In this document: positions 18,875-28,110 of the stretch, one piece after another
Numbering within the stretch: position 1 is the stretch's first letter
Layout: each line of letters starts with the position of its first letter
Assembly (NCBI GenBank): GCA_019417325.1
Contig: DXVO01000032.1
Span: 124,001-188,000 of the forward strand
DNA: 64,000 nt
Reading direction: 5' to 3'
DNA from: Parabacteroides sp.
Lineage (GTDB): Bacteria; Bacteroidota; Bacteroidia; Bacteroidales; Tannerellaceae
The notes under the pieces: generated by a model
Seen by the model: only the letters and a program-made list of their open reading frames with translations
The model's database searches: none
Told to the model about the DNA's origin: nothing
Position numbers and translations under genes: made by a program

Positions 18875-19966
18875 ATGGAAGAAAAAAGACCGTCCGTTTA
18901 TGAGGAATGCCGCCGAAACGGTATCTCCCGCCGAGATTTTCTGAAGTTCTGTACATCTGTTGCCGCACTGATCGGCATCGAGTCCAGTGGAGTCGCACAG
19001 GTCGTCAAAGCCTTGGAAACGAAACCCCGCCTGCCGGTTATCTGGCTGCATTTGCAGGAATGTACATGCTGTAGCGAATCTTTCATCCGTTCTTATCATC
19101 CCACGGTAGGCAACCTGCTGTTCGATAATATCTCCCTCGACTATACGGAAACACTTCAGGCTGCCGCCGGTTTCCAGGCAGAAGCCTGCAAGGAAGAAAC
19201 CATGAAGAAGTATTGGGGAGAATATCTGTTGATGATAGAAGGTTCCATTCCCACTAAAAACGAAGGGTATTGCTGCGTAGGCGGTAAGAGCGCCATACAG
19301 ATCGTAGAAGAATGCGCCAAAGGGGCAAAAGCCATCATTGCATGGGGCAACTGCGCTTCCGCCGGTTGCGTGCAGGCAGCCAACCCCAATCCTACAGGAG
19401 CAAAAGCGATCCATAAACTGATTAAAGGCAAACCGTTGATGAACGTACAAGGCTGCCCTCCGATAGCCGATGTGATGACGGGAACCATTGTCTACATGCT
19501 TACTTACGACCGCATTCCGCAACTGGACGGACTGGGACGCCCGAAGATGTTCTATAACCGCCGCGTACACGACACCTGCTACCGCCGGGCCAACTTCGAC
19601 GCCGGGCTGTTCGTTGAGAGTTTCGACGATGAGAACGCCAAACGTGGATACTGCCTCTATAAAGTAGGTTGCAAGGGCCCGAATACATATAACTCCTGCG
19701 GTATCATCAAATGGAACGAAGGAACCAGTTACCCCATCCAGAGCGGCCACCCCTGTATTGGTTGCAGCGAAGAAGGTTTCTGGGATATGAGCCCGTTCTA
19801 CAAACGGTTGCCCGACGTACACGGTTTCGGCATAGAAGCCACGGCCGACCAAATTGGTATGGCAGTAGGTGCTGCGACAGTTGCCGGTATAGCCGTCCAC
19901 GCCGTTGCCACCAATATCCGTAAGAAGAGTTTGATTGATAATGAAGAACCAGATGCTAACAAATAA
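18875..19966 (+). CDS. hyaA: [NiFe] hydrogenase small subunit, group 1 membrane-bound, six-Cys proximal cluster
   Basis: 363 aa. Tat signal (SRRDFLKFCTSVAALIG, arginines 19-20). The proximal cluster region has C63, C65, C66 (ECTCCSES), C160, C165 (WGNCASAGC) and C194 (VQGCPP). Spacing matches the six ligands of the [4Fe-3S] cluster of oxygen-tolerant enzymes such as E. coli Hyd-1, where sensitive enzymes have Gly at two of these positions. Medial/distal cluster Cys are in CIGCSEEGFWD and nearby. A single C-terminal membrane helix (about 327-350) anchors it to the periplasmic face. Carries electrons to the cytochrome b. Confidence 0.95.
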   Translation: MEEKRPSVYEECRRNGISRRDFLKFCTSVAALIGIESSGVAQVVKALETKPRLPVIWLHLQECTCCSESFIRSYHPTVGNLLFDNISLDYTETLQAAAGFQAEACKEETMKKYWGEYLLMIEGSIPTKNEGYCCVGGKSAIQIVEECAKGAKAIIAWGNCASAGCVQAANPNPTGAKAIHKLIKGKPLMNVQGCPPIADVMTGTIVYMLTYDRIPQLDGLGRPKMFYNRRVHDTCYRRANFDAGLFVESFDDENAKRGYCLYKVGCKGPNTYNSCGIIKWNEGTSYPIQSGHPCIGCSEEGFWDMSPFYKRLPDVHGFGIEATADQIGMAVGAATVAGIAVHAVATNIRKKSLIDNEEPDANK

Positions 19967-19977
19967 TCATTAATACC

Positions 19978-21699
19978 ATGGCAGAAAGAATAGTAGTAGA
20001 TCCCCTTACCCGTATAGAAGGTCATCTCCGGGTAGAGGCAGAAATAGAAAACGGTAAAATCAAGGATGCTTTCAGCTCCGGTACAATGGTCCGTGGTATA
20101 GAGACTATCGTCCGCAACCGCGACCCGCGTGATGCCTGGGTATTCGTAGGACGCGTATGCGGGGTATGTACCTCCATCCATTCACTCTGCTCGGTAAGGG
20201 CGGTAGAGAATGCTTTCGACATCGTAATCCCTCCCAATGCGCAGTTGGTCCGCAATATCATGCAAGCTACGCTTTATATGCACGACCATGTCGTACACTT
20301 CTACCAGCTTCACGCCCTCGACTGGGTGGATGTTGTGTCCGCCCTGAAAGCAGACCCGGCCAAAGCATCTGCCCTGGCACAGCAACTGTCGCCCTGGCCA
20401 AACAGTTCGGTAGGTTATTTCACCGCATTAAAGGAAAAACTCTCCCGCTTCGTAGGCAGCGGCCAGTTAGGTATTTTCGCCAACGGGTATTGGGGACATC
20501 CCGCCTACAAACTGTCGCCGGAACAGAACCTGATAGCAACCGCCCATTATCTGGAAGCCCTCGACTGGCAGAAAGAGGTAGTGAAAATCCATGCGATCTT
20601 CGGAGGAAAGAATCCCCACCCGAACTATCTGGTAGGCGGTATGCCTTGCGCCATCGACCTGAACGAGGCAAATGCAGTCAACACCGAACGCCTCGACCTG
20701 GTAAAACAGAAACTACAGGAAGCAAAGACCTTTATCGACCAGGTATACATCCCCGACTTATTGATGATTGCCGACGTATATAAGGATGAATGGAGCAAAA
20801 TCGGAGGCGGTGTAAAGAACTATCTCTCCTATGGCGATTTCCCTGCTTTTGAATATGAGACGATAGACAGTTTCAAACTCCCCCGCGGCATTGTCCTGGA
20901 CCGTGACCTGTCGAAAGTACATCCCGTAGACGCCAATTCACCCGAAGAAATAAAAGAATACATCTATCATTCCTGGTACACCTATACACAGGGTGACAAA
21001 GCCGGCCTGCATCCGTATGAAGGTGAAACGAACCTGAACTATACAGGTCCCCAACCTCCCTACAACTACCTCGATGTAGAAGATAAATACAGTTGGATCA
21101 AAACACCGCGCTGGAAAGAAGAACCGATGGAAGTGGGTCCGCTGGCACGTATGATTGTAGCTTATGCCGCTGGCAAGGAACCTCAGAAATCAACGATAGA
21201 TAATGCTCTGAAACAACTGAATCTCCCGGCCGAAGCCCTCTTCTCCACCCTCGGACGCACAGCAGCCCGCGGACTGGAAACCCAACTGGTGGCAGACTGG
21301 GCACTGGAATTCTACGACCAGCTCATCCAGAATCTGAAGAACGGCGACTCGCGTATGGTGAACCATTACATGTGGGAAAAGGAAGAATGGCCGAAACATG
21401 CACAAGGTGTCGGTTTGTCGGAAGCTCCCCGTGGTGCCCTCGCCCACTTTGTCGTTATAGAGAACAAGAAGGTAAAGAACTATCAGATGGTAGTTCCGAC
21501 CACTTGGAACGCCTCTCCAAGGGATGAAAAAGGAGTCCTTTCCGCTTACGAGTCCGCCCTGATAGGTACCCCTGTCCACGACCCGAAACAACCACTGGAA
21601 ATTCTCCGTACCATCCACTCTTTCGACCCGTGCCTGGCTTGTGCCGTGCACCTGTATGATGAACATGGCAACCATGTACATAAAATAGAAGAATCATGA
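19978..21699 (+). CDS. hyaB: [NiFe] hydrogenase large subunit
   Basis: 573 aa catalytic subunit. The active-site cysteines are C61 and C64 (RVCGVCTSIHSL) and C552 and C555 (DPCLACAVH). HyaD should cleave after H558, removing a 15-residue tail that begins LYDEHGN. No signal peptide of its own, as expected for Tat hitch-hiking with the small subunit. It starts 11 nt after hyaA and its stop overlaps the hyaC start (ATGA). Confidence 0.96.
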   Translation: MAERIVVDPLTRIEGHLRVEAEIENGKIKDAFSSGTMVRGIETIVRNRDPRDAWVFVGRVCGVCTSIHSLCSVRAVENAFDIVIPPNAQLVRNIMQATLYMHDHVVHFYQLHALDWVDVVSALKADPAKASALAQQLSPWPNSSVGYFTALKEKLSRFVGSGQLGIFANGYWGHPAYKLSPEQNLIATAHYLEALDWQKEVVKIHAIFGGKNPHPNYLVGGMPCAIDLNEANAVNTERLDLVKQKLQEAKTFIDQVYIPDLLMIADVYKDEWSKIGGGVKNYLSYGDFPAFEYETIDSFKLPRGIVLDRDLSKVHPVDANSPEEIKEYIYHSWYTYTQGDKAGLHPYEGETNLNYTGPQPPYNYLDVEDKYSWIKTPRWKEEPMEVGPLARMIVAYAAGKEPQKSTIDNALKQLNLPAEALFSTLGRTAARGLETQLVADWALEFYDQLIQNLKNGDSRMVNHYMWEKEEWPKHAQGVGLSEAPRGALAHFVVIENKKVKNYQMVVPTTWNASPRDEKGVLSAYESALIGTPVHDPKQPLEILRTIHSFDPCLACAVHLYDEHGNHVHKIEES

Positions 21700-22442
21700 G
21701 AAGCCGTAAAACACGTTTAAGGGAAGTCTATGTATGGGAATTGCCCGTACGCTTCTATCACTGGTTGAATGCGCTCTGTATTGTCATACTCTGCATTACA
21801 GGGTTCATGATAGCCGATCCGCCCGCCATTATGACGGAAACGGAAGCCAACTTCAGTTATTGGTTCGGTACCGTACGTTTCATTCACTTTGTCACGGCAT
21901 TTGTGTTCTTCTTCAACTTCGTCTTCCGTATCTACTGGGGATTCGTTGGCAACCGCTTTGCACGGTGGACGAACTTTATCCAGCTAAAGAAGTCGCAATG
22001 GCAGGAAATCATACAGATTATTAAAGTGGACATCCTGATGATAAAGACAAAGCCAGTCGAGAGCATCGGACACAACGCACTGGCAAGCCTGATATACTTT
22101 GTCATGTTCCTCGCCTTTCTGGTGCAATGCATCACCGGTTTCGGGTTATATGCAAAGATGAGCGAATCTTTCTTCCCGCAGCTCTTTGCCTGGACCGTGC
22201 CTCTGTTGGGAGGAGACTTGTTCGCACGTGAGATACATCACTTCCTGATGTGGTTCTTCATTATCTTCGCCATCGTCCATATCTATCTGGTATGCTACCA
22301 CGACTATATAGAGCGTCGTGGGGAGACCTCTTCCATGATAGGCGGATGGAAGTTCGTAGAAGAGTCGAGAGCCGTTGAAGAAGAAGTAGCCGAAACTGCC
22401 GAAGTGATTGCCAAGGCAGCTAAAGAAGATAAAAGCGTTTGA
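21696..22442 (+). CDS. hyaC: Ni/Fe-hydrogenase b-type cytochrome subunit
   Basis: 248 aa integral membrane di-heme cytochrome b that passes electrons from H2 oxidation to menaquinone. Four hydrophobic helices; His residues in VRFYHWLNALC, FIHFVTAFVFF, and the C-terminal REIHHFLMWFFIIFAIVHIYLVCYHDYIE segment are the usual heme ligands. The final 35 residues are acidic and cytoplasmic. Overlaps hyaB by 4 nt, indicating translational coupling. Links this locus to the men genes farther along the window. Confidence 0.93.
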   Translation: MRSRKTRLREVYVWELPVRFYHWLNALCIVILCITGFMIADPPAIMTETEANFSYWFGTVRFIHFVTAFVFFFNFVFRIYWGFVGNRFARWTNFIQLKKSQWQEIIQIIKVDILMIKTKPVESIGHNALASLIYFVMFLAFLVQCITGFGLYAKMSESFFPQLFAWTVPLLGGDLFAREIHHFLMWFFIIFAIVHIYLVCYHDYIERRGETSSMIGGWKFVEESRAVEEEVAETAEVIAKAAKEDKSV

Positions 22443-22445
22443 CAG

Positions 22446-22916
22446 ATGGAACAACAACCGAATACACTTATCCTGGGTGTCGGCAACCTGCTGTTGAAAG
22501 ACGAAGGTGTCGGCATCCATGTTATCCAGGCACTTGAGAAAGAAGAACTCCCCTCCCATGTCTCCCTGATGGACGGAGGGACAGGCGGCTTGCACCTGTT
22601 GAGCTGGATACAGGACTACGACCGGATTATCATGGTAGACGCCACCCTCGACGACCAGCCTCCCGGAACCATCCGCTTGCTTCGTCCCCGTTACTCATCC
22701 GACTTCCCTCCCTTAATGAGCGCCCATGAAATAGGATTGAAAGATATGATAGAAGCGATGATACTGACGGAAAAGCTACCGGACATCCTCCTGCTCGTTG
22801 TCTCGGCAGAAAATATCAACGAAGTAGGTATGGAACTGACACCCACTGTAGAGGCCGCCGTCCCTCAGGTCATCGCTCACATCCGGAAGCTATTAGAGGC
22901 GGATATTAGCAGTTGA
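22446..22916 (+). CDS. hyaD: Hydrogenase maturation protease HyaD
   Basis: 156 aa endopeptidase that removes the C-terminal tail of the large subunit after Ni insertion. N-terminal GVGNLLLKDEGVGIHV has the conserved Asp/Glu nickel ligand; D-x-x at MVDAT and H in SAHEIGLKD supply the others. Last gene of the operon, 3 nt after hyaC. Confidence 0.93.
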   Translation: MEQQPNTLILGVGNLLLKDEGVGIHVIQALEKEELPSHVSLMDGGTGGLHLLSWIQDYDRIIMVDATLDDQPPGTIRLLRPRYSSDFPPLMSAHEIGLKDMIEAMILTEKLPDILLLVVSAENINEVGMELTPTVEAAVPQVIAHIRKLLEADISS

Positions 22917-22935
22917 CGCGGATAAGGAGACTTTC

Positions 22936-22963
22936 AGACGCGGATGACGCAGATAACGCGTCT
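22936..22963 (+). terminator. Hairpin after hyaD
   Basis: AGACGCG pairs with CGCGTCT around a 14-nt loop, 19 nt past the hyaD stop. No T run follows, so termination is uncertain. The GC-rich text resembles the ACGCAGAT-type repeats elsewhere in the window. Confidence 0.3.
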
Positions 22964-22993
22964 ACAAATCTGTTATACCAGTTCCTATCCGCC

Positions 22994-23869
22994 TCAAATA
23001 AGTTCGTAACTGCTTATCTGTATCGGCATATCGAGATTATGTAGCACCTTTTCCAATAAAATACCGTCGCGGTTATCGTATTCGTAGCCAAAGGTGGCAC
23101 GGATACCTTGCAGGATAAACTGCGTTGCACGGTCTAAAGCGATAGGCAGGCTGTCGCCTTGCAGCAAAGCACCTGTAATAACACTGGTAAACGTATCACC
23201 TGTACCCGGATAATGGGCGGGCAAATACGGGCAGGTAATCTTCCAGTAGCGGTTCCCCACCCGGTTATAAGCATACACTGAAGTTTTATGCGGCTCGGCA
23301 GGCACAGGAACACTTGTCGCTATCACAATCTGCGGGCCTTTGTCCGACAGGCAGCGGAGGTAGTGCTTCAGTTCGTCGTCGCTGTTTTCTTCCTTATACG
23401 GCAAGTCCAGCATATAGAACAGTTCGGTAAGATTCGGGGTTATCACATCCGCTTCTGTTATCAGATGCTGCATCTCCTTCACCATTGTCTCATCGAAAGT
23501 TGTGTAGAGCCTGCCGTTGTCCCCCAACACTGGGTCTACAACCACCAGACTGCCTGTACGGCGGAAGTCATTGATAAAACCGGACACAATCCTCACCTGC
23601 CGGGGCGAACCCAGATAGCCGGTATAAATCGCATCGAACTCCACGCCCAGACGTTCCCACTCCTTTATAATCTTAGGCATCTCGTCCGTCAGGTCAAGAA
23701 AGGAGAAATCGGGATACTGCGTATGGTTGGACAGTACGGCCGTGGGCAACGGACATGCCTGAAAACCCATAGAAGACAAAATAGGAATAACGACCGTAAG
23801 AGATACCCGCCCCACCCCGGAAAGGTCGTGGACGGCTGCTACTTTCTTTACTTTATTGGCATACATCAT
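22994..23869 (-). CDS. pdxK: Pyridoxal/pyridoxamine kinase (PfkB/ribokinase fold)
   Basis: 291 aa. Phosphorylates pyridoxal, pyridoxine or pyridoxamine to the 5'-phosphate for PLP salvage. Starts MMYANKVKKVAAVHDLSGVGRVSL; the HDLSGVGR and PTAVLSNHTQYP segments match the PdxK/PdxY subfamily. The anion hole/catalytic Asp is in HYPGTGDTFTSVITGALL. A second Met follows the first, so the start is uncertain by one codon. Stands alone on minus, convergent with the hya operon. Confidence 0.88.
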   Translation of the reverse strand: MMYANKVKKVAAVHDLSGVGRVSLTVVIPILSSMGFQACPLPTAVLSNHTQYPDFSFLDLTDEMPKIIKEWERLGVEFDAIYTGYLGSPRQVRIVSGFINDFRRTGSLVVVDPVLGDNGRLYTTFDETMVKEMQHLITEADVITPNLTELFYMLDLPYKEENSDDELKHYLRCLSDKGPQIVIATSVPVPAEPHKTSVYAYNRVGNRYWKITCPYLPAHYPGTGDTFTSVITGALLQGDSLPIALDRATQFILQGIRATFGYEYDNRDGILLEKVLHNLDMPIQISSYELI

Positions 23870-24006
23870 AATTACAATTTACAAGTGGCAAACCTTGTTT
23901 TCATCCCGCAAGATACACACTGTTCACGACATAGGAAACAAGAAAGGACAGCGATTGTTCATCAACGTAAATCATTATGCGGGGAAAACTGCATCACTTG
24001 CACATA

Positions 24007-24125
24007 AAGAACCAGGTTTACGGATAACGCAGATTGGACGGATTAAGACGGATTTTTAATTTATTTTTATCCGTTCTTATCCGTTCTTATCCGCATCATC
24101 CGCGTTATCCGTAAACCTGGTTCTT
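24007..24125. repeat. 119-bp near-palindrome with perfect 24-bp arms
   Basis: AAGAACCAGGTTTACGGATA at 24007 continues to 24030 and is exactly complementary to 24102-24125. The inner part pairs further (GACGGATTAAGACGGAT against ATCCGTTCTTATCCGTTC). It lies in the 298-bp gap between pdxK and the BCCP gene, 43 nt past the BCCP stop, so it may form the 3' end of the carboxylase mRNA. Confidence 0.75.
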
Positions 24126-24167
24126 CGGGGTTACCCAGCCATTACCCGACCATACCCCGGCAAACCC

Positions 24168-24692
24168 TTACTCTACCACCATCATCTTGTCGCCGACAGC
24201 CACTTTGTCGCCACCGGTGATGAAGACCTCCTTCACTACCCCGTTTATCGGGCTGCGTATCTCGTTTTCCATCTTCATGGCGACAAGGACGCAGAGCGGA
24301 GTTCCCGCCGTTACTTCCTGGCCGGCTTTTACGTTCACCTTCAGGATAACGCCCGGCATCTGGGCGGTGATAACCTGCCTTCCGGCAGCAGCGGTGCGGA
24401 CGCGGGACTGGCGCATCTTCTTCAGCTCGTCAATCACCTGAACCTGGAAGAAATCACCTTTGTTCTTTACCTCATATAAGTCGTTGCCGACCGGTGAAAT
24501 CTGCACACCGTGCGATTTGTTGTTCAGGATAACGGAGTAGATGCTATCGCCCCCCACGTTGTAATCCACATCGTATATCTTACCGTTCACCGACACCTTC
24601 TTGATGGGCCCGTCTTCCAGAATCTCCACCTTGAACTCGGTATCCGGCATATCGTTTACTGTTGCGAAATAAGTTGCCAATGCTTTTGTCAT
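24168..24692 (-). CDS. Biotin carboxyl carrier protein subunit
   Basis: 174 aa. The C-terminal 70 residues are a biotinyl domain with the biotin attachment lysine in VAMKMENE; the N-terminal part is the larger linker domain typical of acyl-CoA carboxylase or decarboxylase gamma subunits, not a fatty-acid AccB. Last gene of an operon with biotin carboxylase and carboxyltransferase, 15 nt after the former. Confidence 0.9.
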   Translation of the reverse strand: MTKALATYFATVNDMPDTEFKVEILEDGPIKKVSVNGKIYDVDYNVGGDSIYSVILNNKSHGVQISPVGNDLYEVKNKGDFFQVQVIDELKKMRQSRVRTAAAGRQVITAQMPGVILKVNVKAGQEVTAGTPLCVLVAMKMENEIRSPINGVVKEVFITGGDKVAVGDKMMVVE

Positions 24693-24707
24693 GATTCGTT
24701 CCTCCTG

Positions 24708-26219
24708 TTAATAGTTATTCGCAGTCATCTGCAATTTACCGTAATACTTCCAAAGGGATTCGCCCACCAATGGAACCGTAGTGGCACGCGCGGCAGCCTC
24801 CTTCTCCTGTTCGAAGTGCTTCAAGGCGGCGGCGATAACAGCAATCAGCGGGTCGCTGCTCTGGCGGCGTTTCAGGTCTTCCTTGTCGAACTTGGTGTCG
24901 ATGAAAGTAGTGTCGTAATTCCCTTTCAGGAACGTCTCGTTATGCAGCACACGCTGATGGAACGGAATGGTCGTCTTTATACCTAATATCTTATATTCCC
25001 TGAGGGCACGCACCATGTTGGAGATGGCCGACTCGCGGTTGCGTCCCCAGGTACAGAGCTTCGCAATCATGGGGTCGTAGTGGAGCGAAACTTCGAAGCC
25101 CGCATAGGCAGCACTGTCCAAACGGACATTACGCCCCTCGGGAGCTTCACGGACACGGATAATGCCGGGCGACGGCATAAAGTTGTTCTCCGGGTCTTCG
25201 GCATAGATACGGCATTCGATAGCCGCCCCTCGAAACTCCACATCCTCTTGCTTGTAAGGCAACGGACTACCGGAAGCCACTAAAATCATATCGCGAACGA
25301 GGTCTACCCCCGTACACTCTTCCGTAACCGTATGCTCCACCTGCAAGCGGGTGTTCATCTCGAGGAAATAGAAGTTCTGGTCTTTGTCCATCATAAACTC
25401 GAGTGTCCCGGCACTGTAGTAACCAATCTTCTTACAGGCTTCGACGGCAACGGCGAGCATCTTCCGGCGCGTTTCGTCCTTTACGAAGGGAGACGGGGAT
25501 TCCTCTATCACCTTCTGGTTTCGCCGCTGGATAGAACATTCGCGGTCGTACAGGTGGATCAGGTTCCCATAGCGGTCACCCAATACCTGTACCTCGATAT
25601 GATGGGGATGTTCGATATACTTCTCAATATAGATGGCATCGTTGCCGAATGAGTTTGCCGCTTCCGAACGGGAAAGACGGAAGGCTTCATCCAGCCCTGA
25701 TTCGTCGCGAACCAGTCGCATGCCCTTTCCTCCACCTCCGGCAAGCGCTTTCAGCATGATGGGATAGCCCACTTCGGCAGCCACCCGGCGTGCTTCTTCG
25801 AGGTCGGATACAGGGTCTTCCGTTCCGGGCACGACAGGCATACCCGCCTCTTTCATAATCTTGCGCGCCTCCGTCTTGACACCCATTTTAGCGATGATAT
25901 CGGCACTCGGACCGATAAAAACTACCCCTTCTTCTTCGCAACGACGGGCAAAGTCGGCATTCTCCGACAGGAAACCATATCCCGGATGGATAGCCGCGCC
26001 TGTCTTTTTCGCGATGGAGAGGATTAGCTCCGGTTTCAGGTATGACGTGTCCGATTGGTCTTCGGAGATGCAATACGCCTCTTCGGCATAGCGGACGTGC
26101 AGGGCGCCACGGTCTACATGTGTGTAAATCGCAACAGTCGGGATATTCATCACGCGGCAGGTACGGAAGATGCGCATGGCAATCTCGCCGCGGTTGGCTA
26201 CTAATACTTTCTTTATCAT
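24708..26219 (-). CDS. Biotin carboxylase subunit of an acyl-CoA carboxylase
   Basis: 503 aa. Carboxylates biotin with bicarbonate and ATP. N-terminal VLVANRGEIAMRIFRTCR, the ATP-grasp glycine loop ALAGGGGKGMRLV, the active site FLEMNTRLQVEHTVTE, and the C-terminal biotin-carboxylase cap (AIECRIYAEDP) are all present. About 50 residues longer than fatty-acid AccC; the extra C-terminus suits propionyl/acetyl-CoA carboxylase alpha chains. Second gene of the operon, 13 nt after the carboxyltransferase. Confidence 0.9.
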   Translation of the reverse strand: MIKKVLVANRGEIAMRIFRTCRVMNIPTVAIYTHVDRGALHVRYAEEAYCISEDQSDTSYLKPELILSIAKKTGAAIHPGYGFLSENADFARRCEEEGVVFIGPSADIIAKMGVKTEARKIMKEAGMPVVPGTEDPVSDLEEARRVAAEVGYPIMLKALAGGGGKGMRLVRDESGLDEAFRLSRSEAANSFGNDAIYIEKYIEHPHHIEVQVLGDRYGNLIHLYDRECSIQRRNQKVIEESPSPFVKDETRRKMLAVAVEACKKIGYYSAGTLEFMMDKDQNFYFLEMNTRLQVEHTVTEECTGVDLVRDMILVASGSPLPYKQEDVEFRGAAIECRIYAEDPENNFMPSPGIIRVREAPEGRNVRLDSAAYAGFEVSLHYDPMIAKLCTWGRNRESAISNMVRALREYKILGIKTTIPFHQRVLHNETFLKGNYDTTFIDTKFDKEDLKRRQSSDPLIAVIAAALKHFEQEKEAAARATTVPLVGESLWKYYGKLQMTANNY

Positions 26220-26232
26220 AATCGTTGCGTTT

Positions 26233-27777
26233 TTAAAGTGGAAGATTGGAATGCTTTTTGGGCGGGTTGGACTGGCGTTTGTTAGCCAACAACTCGAAGC
26301 TGCGTATCAGGCGCGGACGGGTAACCGACGGCTCGATGATTTCATCTACATACCCTAACTCGGCAGCACGGTACGGGTTGGCGAACTTCTCCCGGTAGTC
26401 ATCCTGCAACTCCTTTCGTTTCTGGTCTACATCCTCCGCCTTCTTCAGTTCCTTGCGGAAGAGGATATTTACCGCGCCATCCGGTCCCATTACGGCAATC
26501 TCGGCTGTCGGGTAGGCGAAGTTGATGTCGCCGCGGATATGCTTGGAGCTCATCACATCATAGGCCCCGCCATAGGCTTTGCGGGTGATGACGGTCACTT
26601 TCGGGACAGTCGCCTCGCAATAGGCATAGAGCAACTTGGCGCCGTGGCGGATAATGCCTTCATATTCCTGATTGACACCCGGCAGGAAGCCCGGCACGTC
26701 TACCAGTGTAAGCAGCGGGATGTTGAAAGCGTCGCAGAAGCGGACGAATCGTGCCGCCTTCACCGAAGCATTAATATCCAGCGTCCCGGCAAGGGCGGCA
26801 GGCTGGTTTGCCACTACGCCGACCGTCTTTCCGTTCAGACGGATGTATCCGATGACAATGTTTTTTGCATATTCTTCCTGTACCTCGAAGAAGTTGTTAT
26901 CGTCCGCCACCGAGTTAATCAGGTCCTTCATGTCGTAGGGCTGGTTCGGGTTGGTCGGAATCAGGTTGTTCAACTGTTCGTCGATACGATTGGCACTGTC
27001 GGTTGTCGGCACGAACGGCGGCTCTTCCATATTATTATTAGGCAGGAAGGACATCAGTTCGCGAATCTTCAGGATACAGTCCATATCGTTGTCCGCCGTC
27101 AGATGCGCCACACCTGAACGAGTGCTGTGCACTTCGGAGCCGCCGAGGTCGTTCATAGACACTTCTTCCTGCGTAACGCTCTTTACTACTTCCGGTCCGG
27201 TAATGAACATATAGCTTGTGTCCTTTACCATCAGGATAAAGTCGGTCAGTGCAGGCGAATAAACAGCGCCTCCGGCACACGGTCCCATGATGGCGCTAAT
27301 CTGCGGTATCACTCCCGACGCCATCGAGTTGCGGAGAAATATCTCAGCATATCCGGCAAGTGAGCGTACACCTTCCTGGATACGCGCGCCGCCCGAGTCG
27401 TTCAGCCCGATTACCGGTGCTCCCAGCTCCATCGCCATATCCATTACTTTGCATATCTTACGTGCATAGGTCTCCGACAAGGCTCCGCCGAAGACGGTGA
27501 AGTCCTGCGCAAAAACGAAAACCGTACGTTTTCCTATCATGCCGTAACCGGTAACGACCCCGTCGCCCAGCGGCTTTTGTTTCTCCAACCCGAACTCAGT
27601 GCACCGGTGGGTAACAAACTTGTCTATCTCTACAAAGCTGCCTTTCTCAAGCAGGAGTTCGATACGTTCGCGGGCTGTCAGCTTGCCTGCTGCATGTTGC
27701 TTTGCAATCCGGTCTTCCCCGCCGCCAAGCTCTGCCTGGTGGTTGAGGGCCTTTAACTGGTCAATCTTTTCTTTCAT
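26233..27777 (-). CDS. Acyl-CoA carboxyltransferase (propionyl-CoA carboxylase beta / methylmalonyl-CoA decarboxylase alpha family)
   Basis: 514 aa crotonase-fold carboxyltransferase. Visible are the N-terminal [17 protein letters not shown], the oxyanion segments [14 protein letters not shown] and [16 protein letters not shown], and the C-terminal [18 protein letters not shown]. With BCCP and biotin carboxylase it forms a three-gene biotin enzyme. In propionate-producing Bacteroidales this set interconverts propionyl-CoA and (S)-methylmalonyl-CoA; direction and exact substrate are inferred. No membrane beta subunit is present here, which argues for a soluble carboxylase. Confidence 0.88.
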   Translation of the reverse strand: MKEKIDQLKALNHQAELGGGEDRIAKQHAAGKLTARERIELLLEKGSFVEIDKFVTHRCTEFGLEKQKPLGDGVVTGYGMIGKRTVFVFAQDFTVFGGALSETYARKICKVMDMAMELGAPVIGLNDSGGARIQEGVRSLAGYAEIFLRNSMASGVIPQISAIMGPCAGGAVYSPALTDFILMVKDTSYMFITGPEVVKSVTQEEVSMNDLGGSEVHSTRSGVAHLTADNDMDCILKIRELMSFLPNNNMEEPPFVPTTDSANRIDEQLNNLIPTNPNQPYDMKDLINSVADDNNFFEVQEEYAKNIVIGYIRLNGKTVGVVANQPAALAGTLDINASVKAARFVRFCDAFNIPLLTLVDVPGFLPGVNQEYEGIIRHGAKLLYAYCEATVPKVTVITRKAYGGAYDVMSSKHIRGDINFAYPTAEIAVMGPDGAVNILFRKELKKAEDVDQKRKELQDDYREKFANPYRAAELGYVDEIIEPSVTRPRLIRSFELLANKRQSNPPKKHSNLPL

Positions 27778-27927
27778 GGGACATACGGTTTTTTAGTTTC
27801 GCTTAATCGCAATGTAAGTAAATCTAATAGAATAACAATCGAAAGACTCTTAGAGTTTATTTATCAAAGGATAGGAAAAATCTATCAGAAGAAAGCACAA
27901 TCATTCACCCGGTTACTTCGAATACAA

Positions 27928-27966
27928 ACAAAAAGAAAGGGGTTGCCTCACTAAAAGCAACCCCTT
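27928..27966 (-). terminator. Rho-independent terminator after the CdsB-like gene
   Basis: AGGGGTTGC and GCAACCCCT form a 9-bp stem with a 10-nt loop; on the minus strand the stem is followed by TTTCTTTTTGTTTG. With the MITE-like element it fills the 333-bp gap 27778-28110. Confidence 0.7.
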
Positions 27967-27972
27967 GGGGAC

Positions 27973-28109
27973 GTGTTAAAAGTCTATATTAGGGAACGCA
28001 GACTACACAGACAGAGCGCAGATTTACGCAGATTATTTATTGAAAAAACAGGGTCTGCGTAAATCTGCGTGTTCTGTGTCATCAGCGTTCAGTAATAGCT
28101 TTTTGACAC
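27973..28109. mobile_element. MITE-like element, copy 1 (137 bp)
   Basis: Starts GTGTTAAAAG and ends CTTTTTGACAC, forming terminal inverted repeats. Inside, GCGCAGATTTACGCAGATT is complementary to the segment around TGCGTAAATCTGCG. A near-identical copy lies at 42829-42964. It has no coding capacity, and its right end reaches to the stop of the CdsB-like gene. Confidence 0.65.
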
Positions 28110-28110
28110 A

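Noticed and set aside
18845..19900. 351-codon minus-strand frame opposite hyaA
   Set aside because: It is an antisense shadow of the GC-rich, strongly conserved small-subunit gene, with no family pattern.
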